This document shows, piece after piece, positions 8,653 through 17,306 of a stretch of 45,994 bases of DNA. Position 1 is the stretch's first letter. Every line of letters begins with the position of its first letter. Below the pieces are notes generated by a model that was not told the DNA's origin, searched no databases, and saw nothing but the letters and a program-made list of their open reading frames with translations. This DNA is from SCGC-AAA076-P13 sp965656035 (GTDB taxonomy: Bacteria > Pseudomonadota > Gammaproteobacteria > Magnimaribacterales > D2472): contig CBFHIO010000002.1 in NCBI GenBank assembly GCA_965656035.1, positions 1 to 45,994 on the forward strand. Reading direction: 5' to 3'. The translations under genes and the position numbers were made by a program.

Positions 8653-9143
8653 AAATTGTTAACAGCCTCAAGTCTATCAAGTCTTATAGATAGATTTCTC
8701 AACTTAGACTGAAGCTCGCCTCTTTTATTATGCTGATTTATAGTAAACAATTTTTCTTTTGCAAGATAAGCCAAAACAGCAGGTGTATTTCCAAAATACT
8801 TGTCTATTAAAAATATAATATCAATATCAGACTTTAAGATTGCATTAATCATTAAAATAGCTTTCTCATTATCACCATAGATAATTTCTTTTTTAATCTT
8901 TTTTGAAATAATTAAATCTAGCACTTCTTTTATTGAGGATCGTATTTCAAAATCTATATGTGAAGTTTTTTCAAAAGAAATGTTTTTGCTGTTTTTATCT
9001 AGGCTAAAGTAAATATTTTTGTGACCTTTTAAGGATAATAGGAAGCTTATTGGATAAATTTGTATCAGCTTATCTCGGGCAACCGGGGAGGCATTTTCAA
9101 TGTCATTTATGACGTTATTTATTATTTTCAACAAGTTATTCAT
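8649..9143 (-). CDS. ubiJ: Ubiquinone biosynthesis accessory factor UbiJ (SCP2-like)
   Basis: UbiJ is thought to bind ubiquinone intermediates through its SCP2 lipid-binding domain within the soluble Ubi complex. The protein (164 residues from the chosen start MNNLLKIINNVIN) is poorly conserved, but position between ubiE and ubiB, size, an SCP2-like middle and a coiled-coil end (LRNLSIRLDRLEA) fit the family. Alternative starts at 9146 (ATG) and 9173 (GTG) exist; 9143 gives the usual UbiJ N-terminus and a small overlap with ubiE. It overlaps ubiB by 4 bases. The name rests partly on synteny. Confidence 0.85.
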   Translation of the reverse strand: MNNLLKIINNVINDIENASPVARDKLIQIYPISFLLSLKGHKNIYFSLDKNSKNISFEKTSHIDFEIRSSIKEVLDLIISKKIKKEIIYGDNEKAILMINAILKSDIDIIFLIDKYFGNTPAVLAYLAKEKLFTINQHNKRGELQSKLRNLSIRLDRLEAVNNL

Positions 9144-9876
9144 CATATGCCACATGTATCGAAACAACACCATTTAGGAGGTTATAAAATTTACAACTAC
9201 TAAACCCGGCTTCTATTATCATTGATTTTAATGTTTCTTGATCAGGATGCATGCGAATAGACTCTGCTAGGTATTGATAGCTATCAGAGTCATTTGCAAG
9301 TATTGAACCAAGCTTAGGAAGAACTTTGAATGAATACCAGTCATAGACTTTAGAAAAAATAGGATTTAAGGGTTTAGAAAATTCTAAAACAAGAAGTCTG
9401 CCATCTTTTTTAAGACATCTTTTCATTTCTTTTAGGCCTTTCTCTTTATTAGTAAAGTTCCTCAAACCAAATCCAATTGTGATTACATCAAAAGTGTCAT
9501 CACTAAATGGGATTTCTTCTCCGCTAAGTTGACAGAAATGACAATTAGCATAGAAGCTTTCATTGATCGCTCTATCTCTGCCTTCTGAGAGCATGTCCAT
9601 GTTGATATCTGTCATGTATATCTCGGTATTAGGAAAGTCTTTGGAAATTAGCTTGGCAATATCACCAGTTCCACTTGCTATGTCTAGAACGCTGCCTTTA
9701 TCCGAGATAGCAGCCAGTTCAACGAGAATCATTTTCCATAGTCTGTGCATGCCAAAAGACATAGCATCATTCATGATGTCATAATTTTCTGCAACAGAAG
9801 AAAAAACCTCTCCCACATGGGAGCTTTTATCTTTTTCGTCCACCTCTTTGAAACCAAAATGAGTTTTTTTATTCAT
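9136..9876 (-). CDS. ubiE: Ubiquinone/menaquinone C-methyltransferase
   Basis: SAM-dependent C-methylation of 2-polyprenyl-6-methoxy-benzoquinol (and demethylmenaquinol where present). It has 246 residues. Class I methyltransferase motif I is LDIASGTGDIAKL (about 64-76), and the family signatures NDAMSFGMHRLWK and GFGLRNFTNKEKGLKEMKR are intact; the protein ends SIHVAYDE. The ATG overlaps the rsgA stop by 8 bases and its own end overlaps ubiJ, so the rsgA-ubiE-ubiJ-ubiB genes are translationally chained. Confidence 0.97.
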   Translation of the reverse strand: MNKKTHFGFKEVDEKDKSSHVGEVFSSVAENYDIMNDAMSFGMHRLWKMILVELAAISDKGSVLDIASGTGDIAKLISKDFPNTEIYMTDINMDMLSEGRDRAINESFYANCHFCQLSGEEIPFSDDTFDVITIGFGLRNFTNKEKGLKEMKRCLKKDGRLLVLEFSKPLNPIFSKVYDWYSFKVLPKLGSILANDSDSYQYLAESIRMHPDQETLKSMIIEAGFSSCKFYNLLNGVVSIHVAYDE

Positions 9877-10741
9877 CGTTCAGTATGCTATCTCTAAATT
9901 TAATGAAATTATTGTATCTACTTTGACTTAATTGACCATCATTAAGTTTTTTTATGATATTACAACCTTTATTATTCATATGATTGCAGTCATTGAACTC
10001 GCACTCTTTTGAATATTCATATATCTCTTTAAAACCATGAATAATTTGATCTGTTTTCCATCCAGATATTGGGAGGTCTCTCACCCCTGGAGAGTCAATA
10101 ATTTGAGTGCTTACATCAACCTGATATAAGGTAGATATAGATGTCGTATGCACCCCTTGGTTATTTGAGAGCATGTTTGTTTTGATCTTCTTGCTTGTAA
10201 TTAATGATGTGAGAGTTGATTTTCCTGCACCAGAGTTGCCAACAAATAGAGCACATTTATGTTTCAAATAGTTCTTAAGAGGATCTAGGCCTATGTTTTC
10301 CTTTGCTGAAATACTAAAGGTTTGAATGCCAAGGCTTTTATATAGATTTATCTGCTTTAAATAAGCATCATCATGATTAAGATCTGATTTATTACAAATA
10401 ATAAAAGGCTCTATACCAGATAGTAATGAAGTTAAAATCCATTTATCAATAAACTCAGCAGTAGTTTTGGGTTTTGGCGTTACTAATATACCAACGTGGC
10501 TAAGGTTGGCAGCTATATTCTTGTATTTTATTCCATCCTTTTTTTGCAAAAGCGATTTCCTATCTTCTCTAGATAGTATGATTCCCTTAATCTCTTTGCT
10601 ATCTTGTAATATTTCAATTTTAACTATATCCCCAACAATAATGTCTTTAATTCCAATACACGGGATGTCTTTTTTGTCTGTACGAACCAAACAGCTATTG
10701 GAATAAAATTCTATTACTAACCCAGTTTGAACTTTTTGCAT
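9869..10741 (-). CDS. rsgA: Small ribosomal subunit biogenesis GTPase RsgA
   Basis: Circularly permuted GTPase that helps late maturation of the 30S subunit. The permuted motif order is visible: NKSD (G4, about 117-120) comes before GNSGAGKST (G1, 168-176) and DSPGVRDL (G3). An N-terminal OB fold precedes them and a C-terminal zinc knuckle CEFNDCNHMNNKGC follows. It lacks the long basic N-terminal tail of E. coli RsgA. ATG 10741 gives 290 residues; GTG at 10759 would add six. It lies divergent from orn as in E. coli, but heads an operon with ubi and tat genes. Confidence 0.95.
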   Translation of the reverse strand: MQKVQTGLVIEFYSNSCLVRTDKKDIPCIGIKDIIVGDIVKIEILQDSKEIKGIILSREDRKSLLQKKDGIKYKNIAANLSHVGILVTPKPKTTAEFIDKWILTSLLSGIEPFIICNKSDLNHDDAYLKQINLYKSLGIQTFSISAKENIGLDPLKNYLKHKCALFVGNSGAGKSTLTSLITSKKIKTNMLSNNQGVHTTSISTLYQVDVSTQIIDSPGVRDLPISGWKTDQIIHGFKEIYEYSKECEFNDCNHMNNKGCNIIKKLNDGQLSQSRYNNFIKFRDSILNDE

Positions 10742-10782
10742 AATAAGCACAAAATACACTAAAGGAAGAAATATAAAAAGTT

Positions 10783-11334
10783 ATGAAGAGCTTACAATCA
10801 AAAGATAATTTAATCTGGCTTGACCTAGAGATGACTGGCTTGGATCCTGAAAAAGAAAGAATCATTGAAATTGCTACATTAATTACAGACTCTCAACTTA
10901 ATATTTTGGCCGAGGGACCAAATTTGATAATAACGCAACAAACCTCGTTGTTAGACCAAATGGACGAATGGAATCAGAATCAACATGGTTCATCAGGACT
11001 GATAGATGCTGTAAAGGAGAGTTCTATTACTGAACAGATGGCTGAAATAGAGACATTAGATTTTGTTTCAAAATACGTTGGTCCAAATCAATCACCCATG
11101 TGTGGAAATACTGTTTCGCACGACAGAAGATTCTTAGCTAAATATATGCCCAGATTGGAATCTTATTTTAATTATAGGCATATAGATGTATCTTCTTTTA
11201 AAGAAGCCGCAGTTAGGTGGATGAATGAAGCTCAAGTATATGAGAAAGAAGGGTCTCATAGGGCTATGGGGGATATAAAAGAGTCAGTTGCAGAATTAAA
11301 ATTCTATAAAAATCTTTTTTTACCAGAGGACTAA
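10783..11334 (+). CDS. orn: Oligoribonuclease
   Basis: 3'-5' exoribonuclease that finishes RNA decay by degrading 2-5-mer (especially dinucleotide) RNAs, including pGpG from cyclic-di-GMP turnover. It has 183 residues. DEDDh family residues are visible: IWLDLEMTGLD (D14, E16), GNTVSHDRRFL with the second Asp, and HRAMGD near the end. A Shine-Dalgarno AGGAAG lies upstream. It diverges from rsgA and meets the DUF1820 gene tail to tail with no bases between the stops. Confidence 0.97.
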   Translation: MKSLQSKDNLIWLDLEMTGLDPEKERIIEIATLITDSQLNILAEGPNLIITQQTSLLDQMDEWNQNQHGSSGLIDAVKESSITEQMAEIETLDFVSKYVGPNQSPMCGNTVSHDRRFLAKYMPRLESYFNYRHIDVSSFKEAAVRWMNEAQVYEKEGSHRAMGDIKESVAELKFYKNLFLPED

Positions 11335-11661
11335 TTAATCTTTTTTATTTAAAGGTTGGATGTTTAATGGAAACGGGCTTATCTGTCCCTTGCTTTCCTT
11401 TATTTTTGCTTCCCCGGTCTCCTTTACCTCATCTATTCTTATAATTGCATTCATAGGAATATAACTTCTTTGTACATCTGTAAATTCATTTTTGAGTTTT
11501 TCTAATGAAGGGTCTACAACTAGTTGTTTGTCTTTATTGAATATATAATCCTCAACCTCAATGAAACCGTACATATCGCTTTGAAAAATTTGTTTGGCAA
11601 AAACTTCGTATACTTCACCAAGTTGGATGAAAATTATCTTGTAAACGTTTCTAGATTTCAT
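11335..11661 (-). CDS. DUF1820 family protein
   Basis: A 108-residue protein of the DUF1820 family, known mainly from gammaproteobacteria and of unknown function. Recognised from YKIIFIQLGEVYEVFAKQI, SDMYGFIEVEDYIF and VQRSYIPMNAIIRIDEV. The sequence suggests a small beta-rich cytoplasmic domain, without signal peptide or membrane segment. Its stop (TTA on the plus strand) abuts the orn stop directly, and its ATG is only 13 bases from the divergent miaB start. No function is inferred. Confidence 0.85.
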   Translation of the reverse strand: MKSRNVYKIIFIQLGEVYEVFAKQIFQSDMYGFIEVEDYIFNKDKQLVVDPSLEKLKNEFTDVQRSYIPMNAIIRIDEVKETGEAKIKESKGQISPFPLNIQPLNKKD

Positions 11662-11666
11662 AATAC
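11639..11666 (+). promoter_or_regulatory. Candidate sigma-70 promoter for miaB
   Basis: TTGTAA (11639-11644), 16 bases, TAATAC (11661-11666). The expected start would fall at about 11673, next to the miaB ATG at 11675, giving a leaderless or nearly leaderless mRNA. The -35 lies inside the neighbouring DUF1820 coding sequence. In DNA this AT-rich such matches can occur by chance. Confidence 0.35.
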
Positions 11667-11674
11667 TTAACTAT

Positions 11675-13015
11675 ATGGGTACGAAACTTTATATTAAAAC
11701 CTATGGCTGTCAAATGAACGAATATGATTCGGACAAGACCGTAGATATTTTAAAAGAAAAAAAAGGAGTAGAGCTAACAAATGATGTCAAAGATGCTGAC
11801 ATCATTCTACTAAATACTTGCTCTATAAGAGATAAGGCTGAATCGAAAGTTTATTCAGAACTTGGAAGACTTAACAAACTAAAAGAAAAAAACCCTAACC
11901 TAAAAATAGGTGTTGGAGGGTGTGTTGCAACCCAAGAAGGCAGCAATATAATCAAACGCGCTCCCTATGTTGATCTTATATATGGCCCTCAAACCCTTCA
12001 TAGAGTTTCTGATTTGTTGGACGTTGATCCTAAAAAGGGCATCAAAGCAATTGATATAACTTTTCCTATTGAAGAAAAATTTGATTCTTTGCCAAAACCA
12101 ACCTCAGGAGGCCCTTCAAGATATGTTGCTATCATGGAGGGGTGTTCAAAATATTGCTCTTTTTGTGTTGTTCCTTATACCAGGGGTGATGAGGTAAGCA
12201 GAAAGCCTGAGCAAATTTTTGATGAGGTTGCTCGCCTTGCTGAACAGGGAGTAAGTGAAATTACATTTTTAGGACAAAATGTAAATTCATACAAAATGCC
12301 ATATAAGGATAGAGTTTTAAGGTTGTCAGATCTCATAGAGATAACAAGCCATATAGATGGAATCGAAAGAATCAGGTATACAACCTCTCACCCCTTAGAC
12401 ATGACGGATGATTTAATTGAGGCATATCAATATATACCACAACTGGTGAGCCAACTTCACTTACCGGTGCAATCAGGGTCAAATAAAATTCTAGAGAAGA
12501 TGAAAAGAAATTACACAATAGATATTTTCCACGATGCAGTTCAAAGAATTAAATCTTTCAGACCAGATCTGAGGGTTTCATCTGATTTTATTGTAGGCTT
12601 TCCTGGAGAATCTCATCACGATTTTATGCAGACCATGGATCTAGTTAATGAGATAGAATTTGATTCTTCTTTTAGTTTTATTTATTCCAAGAGGCCTGGA
12701 ACTCCTGCCTCTAAATTAGAGGATGTGACCCCATTAGAGGAAAAGAAAGAACGCCTTAAAACGCTTCAAGACAGGTTAAACCATTTTCATAGAAATCATA
12801 GCAAGAGTATGGTTGGAAGTATTCAAAGATGCCTTGTAACCGGCATTGCAAAAAAAAGATCAGATCAACTCCAAGCAAGAACAGAATGTAACAGAGTTGT
12901 AAATTTTGATCTTGAAAACATAGGTTTTATAGGAAAACTAGTAGACATAGAGATTACAGAGGCATTATCCTATTCTTTGTTAGGAACTTTGCATAATCCA
13001 AGAGGCAAAATTTAA
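11675..13015 (+). CDS. miaB: tRNA-2-methylthio-N6-dimethylallyladenosine synthase
   Basis: Radical SAM methylthiotransferase that adds a 2-methylthio group to i6A37 in tRNAs. It has 446 residues. The N-terminal UPF0004 domain carries the auxiliary cluster cysteines C12, C49 and C83; the radical-SAM CxxxCxxC is C157, C161 and C164 in EGCSKYCSFC. SSDFIVGFPGE and a C-terminal TRAM domain follow. It heads the gammaproteobacterial miaB-ybeZ-ybeY-ybeX-lnt cluster; the next gene starts 6 bases after its stop. Confidence 0.97.
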   Translation: MGTKLYIKTYGCQMNEYDSDKTVDILKEKKGVELTNDVKDADIILLNTCSIRDKAESKVYSELGRLNKLKEKNPNLKIGVGGCVATQEGSNIIKRAPYVDLIYGPQTLHRVSDLLDVDPKKGIKAIDITFPIEEKFDSLPKPTSGGPSRYVAIMEGCSKYCSFCVVPYTRGDEVSRKPEQIFDEVARLAEQGVSEITFLGQNVNSYKMPYKDRVLRLSDLIEITSHIDGIERIRYTTSHPLDMTDDLIEAYQYIPQLVSQLHLPVQSGSNKILEKMKRNYTIDIFHDAVQRIKSFRPDLRVSSDFIVGFPGESHHDFMQTMDLVNEIEFDSSFSFIYSKRPGTPASKLEDVTPLEEKKERLKTLQDRLNHFHRNHSKSMVGSIQRCLVTGIAKKRSDQLQARTECNRVVNFDLENIGFIGKLVDIEITEALSYSLLGTLHNPRGKI

Positions 13016-13021
13016 AAATTA

Positions 13022-14005
13022 ATGCAAGAAACTAAAACCGCTTTAAGAAACATTTCTTTACAACCATCTAATGCAGAAAGAATAGCCTTATTTGTTGGAG
13101 AGCTTAATGGTAATTTAAAACTAATTGAAAAAACTTTTTCAGTAAAAATTTTTCATAAAGGCGATGAAGTAAAAATAACGGGTAACGAAAAAGATATTAA
13201 ATACGCCTCTGATGCAATTTTAGATTTATACAATTTAACAAAGAAAAATATTGAAATTAGCAAAGAAGCTGTTCACTTAACAATACAATCTCACTTGAAT
13301 TTGAGCCTATCAAAAAAAGCTGAGGTTATTGATTCAGACATTCATATACGAACACCGAAAAAGATTGTCAGACCAAGAGGAGGCAACCAGCAGAGCTATA
13401 TTAAAAATATAAATAATTACGAGATAAACTTTGGTATTGGTGATGCTGGAACTGGTAAAACCTATATAGCCGTGGCAGCAGCTGTGGAGGCTCTTCTTGG
13501 TGATAAGGTTCAGCGCATAGTATTAATTAGGCCAGCCGTAGAGGCCGGTGAGAAACTTGGTTTTTTACCTGGCGATCTCTCACAAAAAGTTGATCCTTAT
13601 CTAAGACCACTATATGACGGGCTTTATGAGATGCTAGGCGTTGAAAAAACAGCCAAGTTAATTGAAAAAGAAGTAATTGAAGTTGCTCCCCTTGCTTATC
13701 TTAGAGGACGAACACTTAACAATTCTTTTATCATCATGGATGAAAGTCAAAATACAACTGTAGAACAAATGAAGATGGTCCTAACAAGAATAGGTTTTGG
13801 CTCAAAAGCAGTTATTAACGGTGACTTAACTCAAGTTGATTTACCTAAACACATTACTTCAGGCCTTGATCACGTTATTCATGTTTTGAAGGAAACAGAT
13901 GGCATTGGTATTACTCGATTTTCTTCAAACGATGTGGTGAGACACCCTCTTGTCAGAAAAATAATTGATGCATATAAAAAATTTGAATCAAACATAAATA
14001 AGTGA
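13022..14005 (+). CDS. ybeZ: PhoH-like ATPase (YbeZ)
   Basis: Cytoplasmic ATPase of the PhoH family, associated with YbeY and RNA or ribosome maintenance. It has 327 residues. An N-terminal KH-like region is followed by Walker A GDAGTGKT (140-147), and Walker B and sensor segments IIMDESQNTT and VINGDLTQVDLP. The start is ATG 13022. Its stop overlaps the GTG start of ybeY by four bases (GTGA), consistent with a functional pair. The precise role in this cluster remains unsettled for the family. Confidence 0.93.
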   Translation: MQETKTALRNISLQPSNAERIALFVGELNGNLKLIEKTFSVKIFHKGDEVKITGNEKDIKYASDAILDLYNLTKKNIEISKEAVHLTIQSHLNLSLSKKAEVIDSDIHIRTPKKIVRPRGGNQQSYIKNINNYEINFGIGDAGTGKTYIAVAAAVEALLGDKVQRIVLIRPAVEAGEKLGFLPGDLSQKVDPYLRPLYDGLYEMLGVEKTAKLIEKEVIEVAPLAYLRGRTLNNSFIIMDESQNTTVEQMKMVLTRIGFGSKAVINGDLTQVDLPKHITSGLDHVIHVLKETDGIGITRFSSNDVVRHPLVRKIIDAYKKFESNINK

Positions 14006-14448
14006 GCTTAATAATTTCTCTAGATGAGGGCATTAATATTGAAAAGCCTCTCAATAATAAATTAGACAAGATTGTATCTATAATTCTTGATGAAGAGAAA
14101 ATGTCTGACTGTGTTATAAATTTACGATTATTGGATGATAAGGAAATGAAAAAATTAAACATGCAATTTCGTCAAAAAGCTACAACTACAAATGTATTAT
14201 CTTTTCCAAATGATGATGTTTCAGTTAAACAAACAAAAAATATTGGTGATATTGCAATCAGTGTTGAGTATGTTAAAGCAGAAGCTGAAAAAGAGGGCAA
14301 AACTTTTGATGACCATATTGTTCACATGTTGGCCCATGGTGTATATCATATACTTGGATATGATCATGAAAATAATGAAAATGCTATGATCATGGAAAAT
14401 AAAGAAATACAAACTTTAAAAAAAATAAACATTGGTAATCCTTATTAA
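14002..14448 (+). CDS. ybeY: Endoribonuclease / rRNA maturation factor YbeY
   Basis: Single-strand endoribonuclease involved in 16S rRNA 3' maturation and 70S quality control. It has 148 residues. The UPF0054 zinc site HGVYHILGYDH provides H112, H116 and H122. The start is GTG, coupled to ybeZ (4-base overlap). The stop is directly followed by the ybeX ATG. An alternative reading frame inside this gene was rejected because it lacks family motifs. Confidence 0.94.
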   Translation: MSLIISLDEGINIEKPLNNKLDKIVSIILDEEKMSDCVINLRLLDDKEMKKLNMQFRQKATTTNVLSFPNDDVSVKQTKNIGDIAISVEYVKAEAEKEGKTFDDHIVHMLAHGVYHILGYDHENNENAMIMENKEIQTLKKINIGNPY

Positions 14449-15303
14449 ATGAATCAAAATTTAGATAGCGACGACAGTCACCCTCCTTCGGGAATCTTAT
14501 CAAAAATAAAAAAATTTTTTAGAAACCCGTTCTTCATTAAGACTCAATCTGTTTCAGATGTCACAGACTTCCTTAAAGATGCTGTTGACCTTAACATCAT
14601 TGATAAAGAGGCTGAATCCATTGCTAATAAAGCAATAAGGCTCGGCAATACAACTATCAAAGAAATAATGGTGCCTAAGGTTGATATGGTGACATTTGGA
14701 ATTGATGAAGAAATTAACACCATTATAGAAAAGATCAATGCGTCTGGTCATTCTAGATATCCGGTATTAGGGCAGGAAAGGGATGAGGTAAAAGGTATTT
14801 TGCTTGCAAAAGATATGTTGCCTAAAATTTATGGCGGAATTGCAGAATTTAGTCTAGCTGAAATGCTGCGAGAAGCAAATGTAGTCCCTGAAACTAAAAA
14901 AGCTGATTCATTGCTTGAAGAGTTTAAGAAAGATAGATCACATATTGCTGTTGTCATTGATGAATATGGAACTATATCGGGGCTAGTTACTATCGAGGAC
15001 ATTCTGGAGGAGTTAGTTGGTGAAATTGAAGACGAGCATGATGTTGATGAGGAAGAAATAATTAAAATATCACAAAATATCTATACAGCAGATGCTAAGG
15101 TTGAAATCGAAGACTTCACAGAATTTTTTAATCTAAATATAGACCCTTTAGAAATAGATGCAGAAACATTGGGTGGATTTATTATTAGTGAATTGGGAGT
15201 GCTTCCCAAAAAAGGTGACGTTGTAAAAATTGAAAATCTTTCAATCAAAGTCACCCATGCTGATGACAGAAAAATAGATAAAGTTCAAATAACAAAATCT
15301 TAA
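14449..15303 (+). CDS. ybeX: CBS-domain protein of the CorC/YbeX family
   Basis: 284-residue cytoplasmic protein with two CBS domains (about 70-185) and a C-terminal CorC_HlyC transporter-associated domain (about 205-280). Recognisable stretches are TIKEIMVPKVDMV, SGHSRYPVLG, IAVVIDEYGTISGLVTIEDILEELVGEIEDEHD (shown in parts: VIDEYGTISG, EDILEELVG). Members are linked to magnesium/cobalt efflux and to ribosome metabolism through the ybeZ-ybeY operon. The ATG follows the ybeY stop without a gap; the stop shares one base with the lnt start codon. Whether it acts with an ion channel here cannot be told. Confidence 0.92.
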   Translation: MNQNLDSDDSHPPSGILSKIKKFFRNPFFIKTQSVSDVTDFLKDAVDLNIIDKEAESIANKAIRLGNTTIKEIMVPKVDMVTFGIDEEINTIIEKINASGHSRYPVLGQERDEVKGILLAKDMLPKIYGGIAEFSLAEMLREANVVPETKKADSLLEEFKKDRSHIAVVIDEYGTISGLVTIEDILEELVGEIEDEHDVDEEEIIKISQNIYTADAKVEIEDFTEFFNLNIDPLEIDAETLGGFIISELGVLPKKGDVVKIENLSIKVTHADDRKIDKVQITKS

Positions 15304-16769
15304 TGGCCCTTAAGCAATACTTCACTGCATTCGTGTTTGGGCTTATTGGAATTTTTGCCTTTGCGCCCTTCTCCATCAAGCCGCTGTTATTAGTATCGTA
15401 CGCGTACTTAATAAGATCTGTATTAATTAACAACACCCATACATTTAAGAAATTAATATTTTGGGCAATTGGTCATTGGGGTTTCGGAATGTCTTGGTTA
15501 ATAGTAAGTGTTTACTATTATGGAGAAACAAGTATATTCATATCTCTTATTATTTTTGCTCTATTAACTTTATTCCTTACACTATGTTTTGGGCTGCCTT
15601 TAATTGCACTAAAATACAGATTACACAGTGGCAAATCAGGGTCTAAATATTTAGAAATTTTATATATTTCAAGCCTTCTAATTTTATTTGAATTATCAAG
15701 ATATTATTTATTAAATGGAGTTCCGTGGTTAATTCCAGGAACTATTTTTCTAGATACACCACTTCATTCAATTTATTCTCTTGTTGGAGTTACAGGAGGC
15801 TCTTTTATCGTTTATCTCATAGCTACTTCAATAGCAACTTTTTGGGAGCACAGATATAAAATATTTTTTGGATCTTTAATATTATTTATTCCAATAATTG
15901 ATAAAAACGTAAAAACTGAATTCGATCTTAACGTTTCAATAATTCAACCCTCCTCCGATCCCTTCCAAAAATACAATCTTGGCTATAAGTCATATATTGA
16001 AAATAATATTCTTAATCTGATAAAAGACACCTCAGCAGAATCACAAATGATTGTGCTGCCTGAAGCAGAGCTTCCGTATTCGTTAAATTCAAATGATTTT
16101 AGCCAGTTCATTAATAAAATTAATAAAAAAGATAAAGAAATTATTATGGGTGTTTGGAATATTGACGATAAAACGCTTCTTAACTCATTAATTAATGTTA
16201 ATACCAATGAAATCTATAATAAAAGACATCTAGTGCCATTTGGTGAATATATACCCTTCATAAGCTCATTAAGGAGCCTAATAGACTTTTTTGATATGCC
16301 CATGTCAAATGTTGCTCATGGCAGCAGTATTCAGGAAAACATTCAAATTAGCAGTTTAGATGGGATAAGCTTCTCGCCACTCATTTGTTTTGATGTGGCT
16401 TTTGGAAATACTGTTAGAAAAAGCAACGTTAGTTCAAATTTTATAATTAATGTTAGTAATGATACTTGGTTTGGAAAATCAATGGGCCCATATCAGCACC
16501 TAGCAATAACAAGAATTAGAGCTATAGAAAATAATAAATGGATTATAAGAGCTACTAATGATGGGATTTCAGCAATAATAACAAATAATGGAACAATTGT
16601 TGATAAAATCGATAAAAATATCTCAGGCGTAATTAACTCTGGTATTAATTTTACCTATAAAAGAAGCTTATATAATATTTTTGGACACTATATTCCATTT
16701 ATATTCGCTATAATAATGGTTGTAACATTGTTTATAATTGATTTATGCTCAAAAAGAAAAAAATATTAA
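15303..16769 (+). CDS. lnt: Apolipoprotein N-acyltransferase
   Basis: Inner-membrane enzyme that adds the third acyl chain to the N-terminal cysteine of lipoproteins. It has 488 residues: about six N-terminal membrane helices (1-200), a periplasmic nitrilase domain (about 208-450) and a final helix (about 462-482). The Glu-Lys-Cys triad maps to E254 (LPEAELP), K307 (NKRHLVPFGEY) and C362 (PLICFDVAFG). ATG 15303 uses the last A of the ybeX stop. The L,D-transpeptidase gene begins 25 bases before lnt ends. Confidence 0.95.
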   Translation: MALKQYFTAFVFGLIGIFAFAPFSIKPLLLVSYAYLIRSVLINNTHTFKKLIFWAIGHWGFGMSWLIVSVYYYGETSIFISLIIFALLTLFLTLCFGLPLIALKYRLHSGKSGSKYLEILYISSLLILFELSRYYLLNGVPWLIPGTIFLDTPLHSIYSLVGVTGGSFIVYLIATSIATFWEHRYKIFFGSLILFIPIIDKNVKTEFDLNVSIIQPSSDPFQKYNLGYKSYIENNILNLIKDTSAESQMIVLPEAELPYSLNSNDFSQFINKINKKDKEIIMGVWNIDDKTLLNSLINVNTNEIYNKRHLVPFGEYIPFISSLRSLIDFFDMPMSNVAHGSSIQENIQISSLDGISFSPLICFDVAFGNTVRKSNVSSNFIINVSNDTWFGKSMGPYQHLAITRIRAIENNKWIIRATNDGISAIITNNGTIVDKIDKNISGVINSGINFTYKRSLYNIFGHYIPFIFAIIMVVTLFIIDLCSKRKKY

Positions 16770-17284
16770 CATTATTGCTACTCTCAGTATTTACATATGC
16801 TGAAAGCGCCCATATTGAAGTTGATATATCTGAACAAAGACTATATTTAATGGAAAACAGCATAATCAAAGCTTCTTATCCAATCTCCACATCTAAATAT
16901 GGAGAGGGTAGTATTGAAAATTCATTCAAAACACCACTTGGGGAGCATTCTATTAAAGAGATGATTGGTGAAGAGGTAAAGATAAACACTATATTTACTT
17001 CAAGAATAAATACTAAAAGATCAGCAACTATAATTGATCAGTTTGAGGATACCGATAATGACTATGTGACATCCAGAATAATGTGGCTAGATGGCGAAGA
17101 GGATGGTTTCAATAAAGGTGGAAATGTTGACTCTTTTCGAAGATACATATACATCCACGGAACCCATGAAGAGGGGCTAATAGGCACAAAAGCATCACAT
17201 GGCTGCATTAGAATGTTTAATTATGATGTAATTGAATTATTTAATTTAGTAAATATTGGGACAAAAGTTCTAATTAGAGTCTAA
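16745..17284 (+). CDS. L,D-transpeptidase (YkuD domain), secreted
   Basis: 179 residues with an N-terminal signal peptide (KKKK followed by a hydrophobic run ending near residue 20) and one YkuD catalytic domain of the ErfK/YbiS type. The catalytic signature is HGT (138-140) and SHGCIRM (151-157, nucleophile C154). Such enzymes make meso-Dap cross-links in peptidoglycan or attach proteins to it; the sequence does not tell which. There is no LysM or other binding domain. The start overlaps lnt by 25 bases, so it is probably the last gene of the miaB-lnt operon. Confidence 0.88.
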   Translation: MLKKKKILTLLLLSVFTYAESAHIEVDISEQRLYLMENSIIKASYPISTSKYGEGSIENSFKTPLGEHSIKEMIGEEVKINTIFTSRINTKRSATIIDQFEDTDNDYVTSRIMWLDGEEDGFNKGGNVDSFRRYIYIHGTHEEGLIGTKASHGCIRMFNYDVIELFNLVNIGTKVLIRV

Positions 17285-17306
17285 TATACCAAATTATAAA
17301 TACTTA

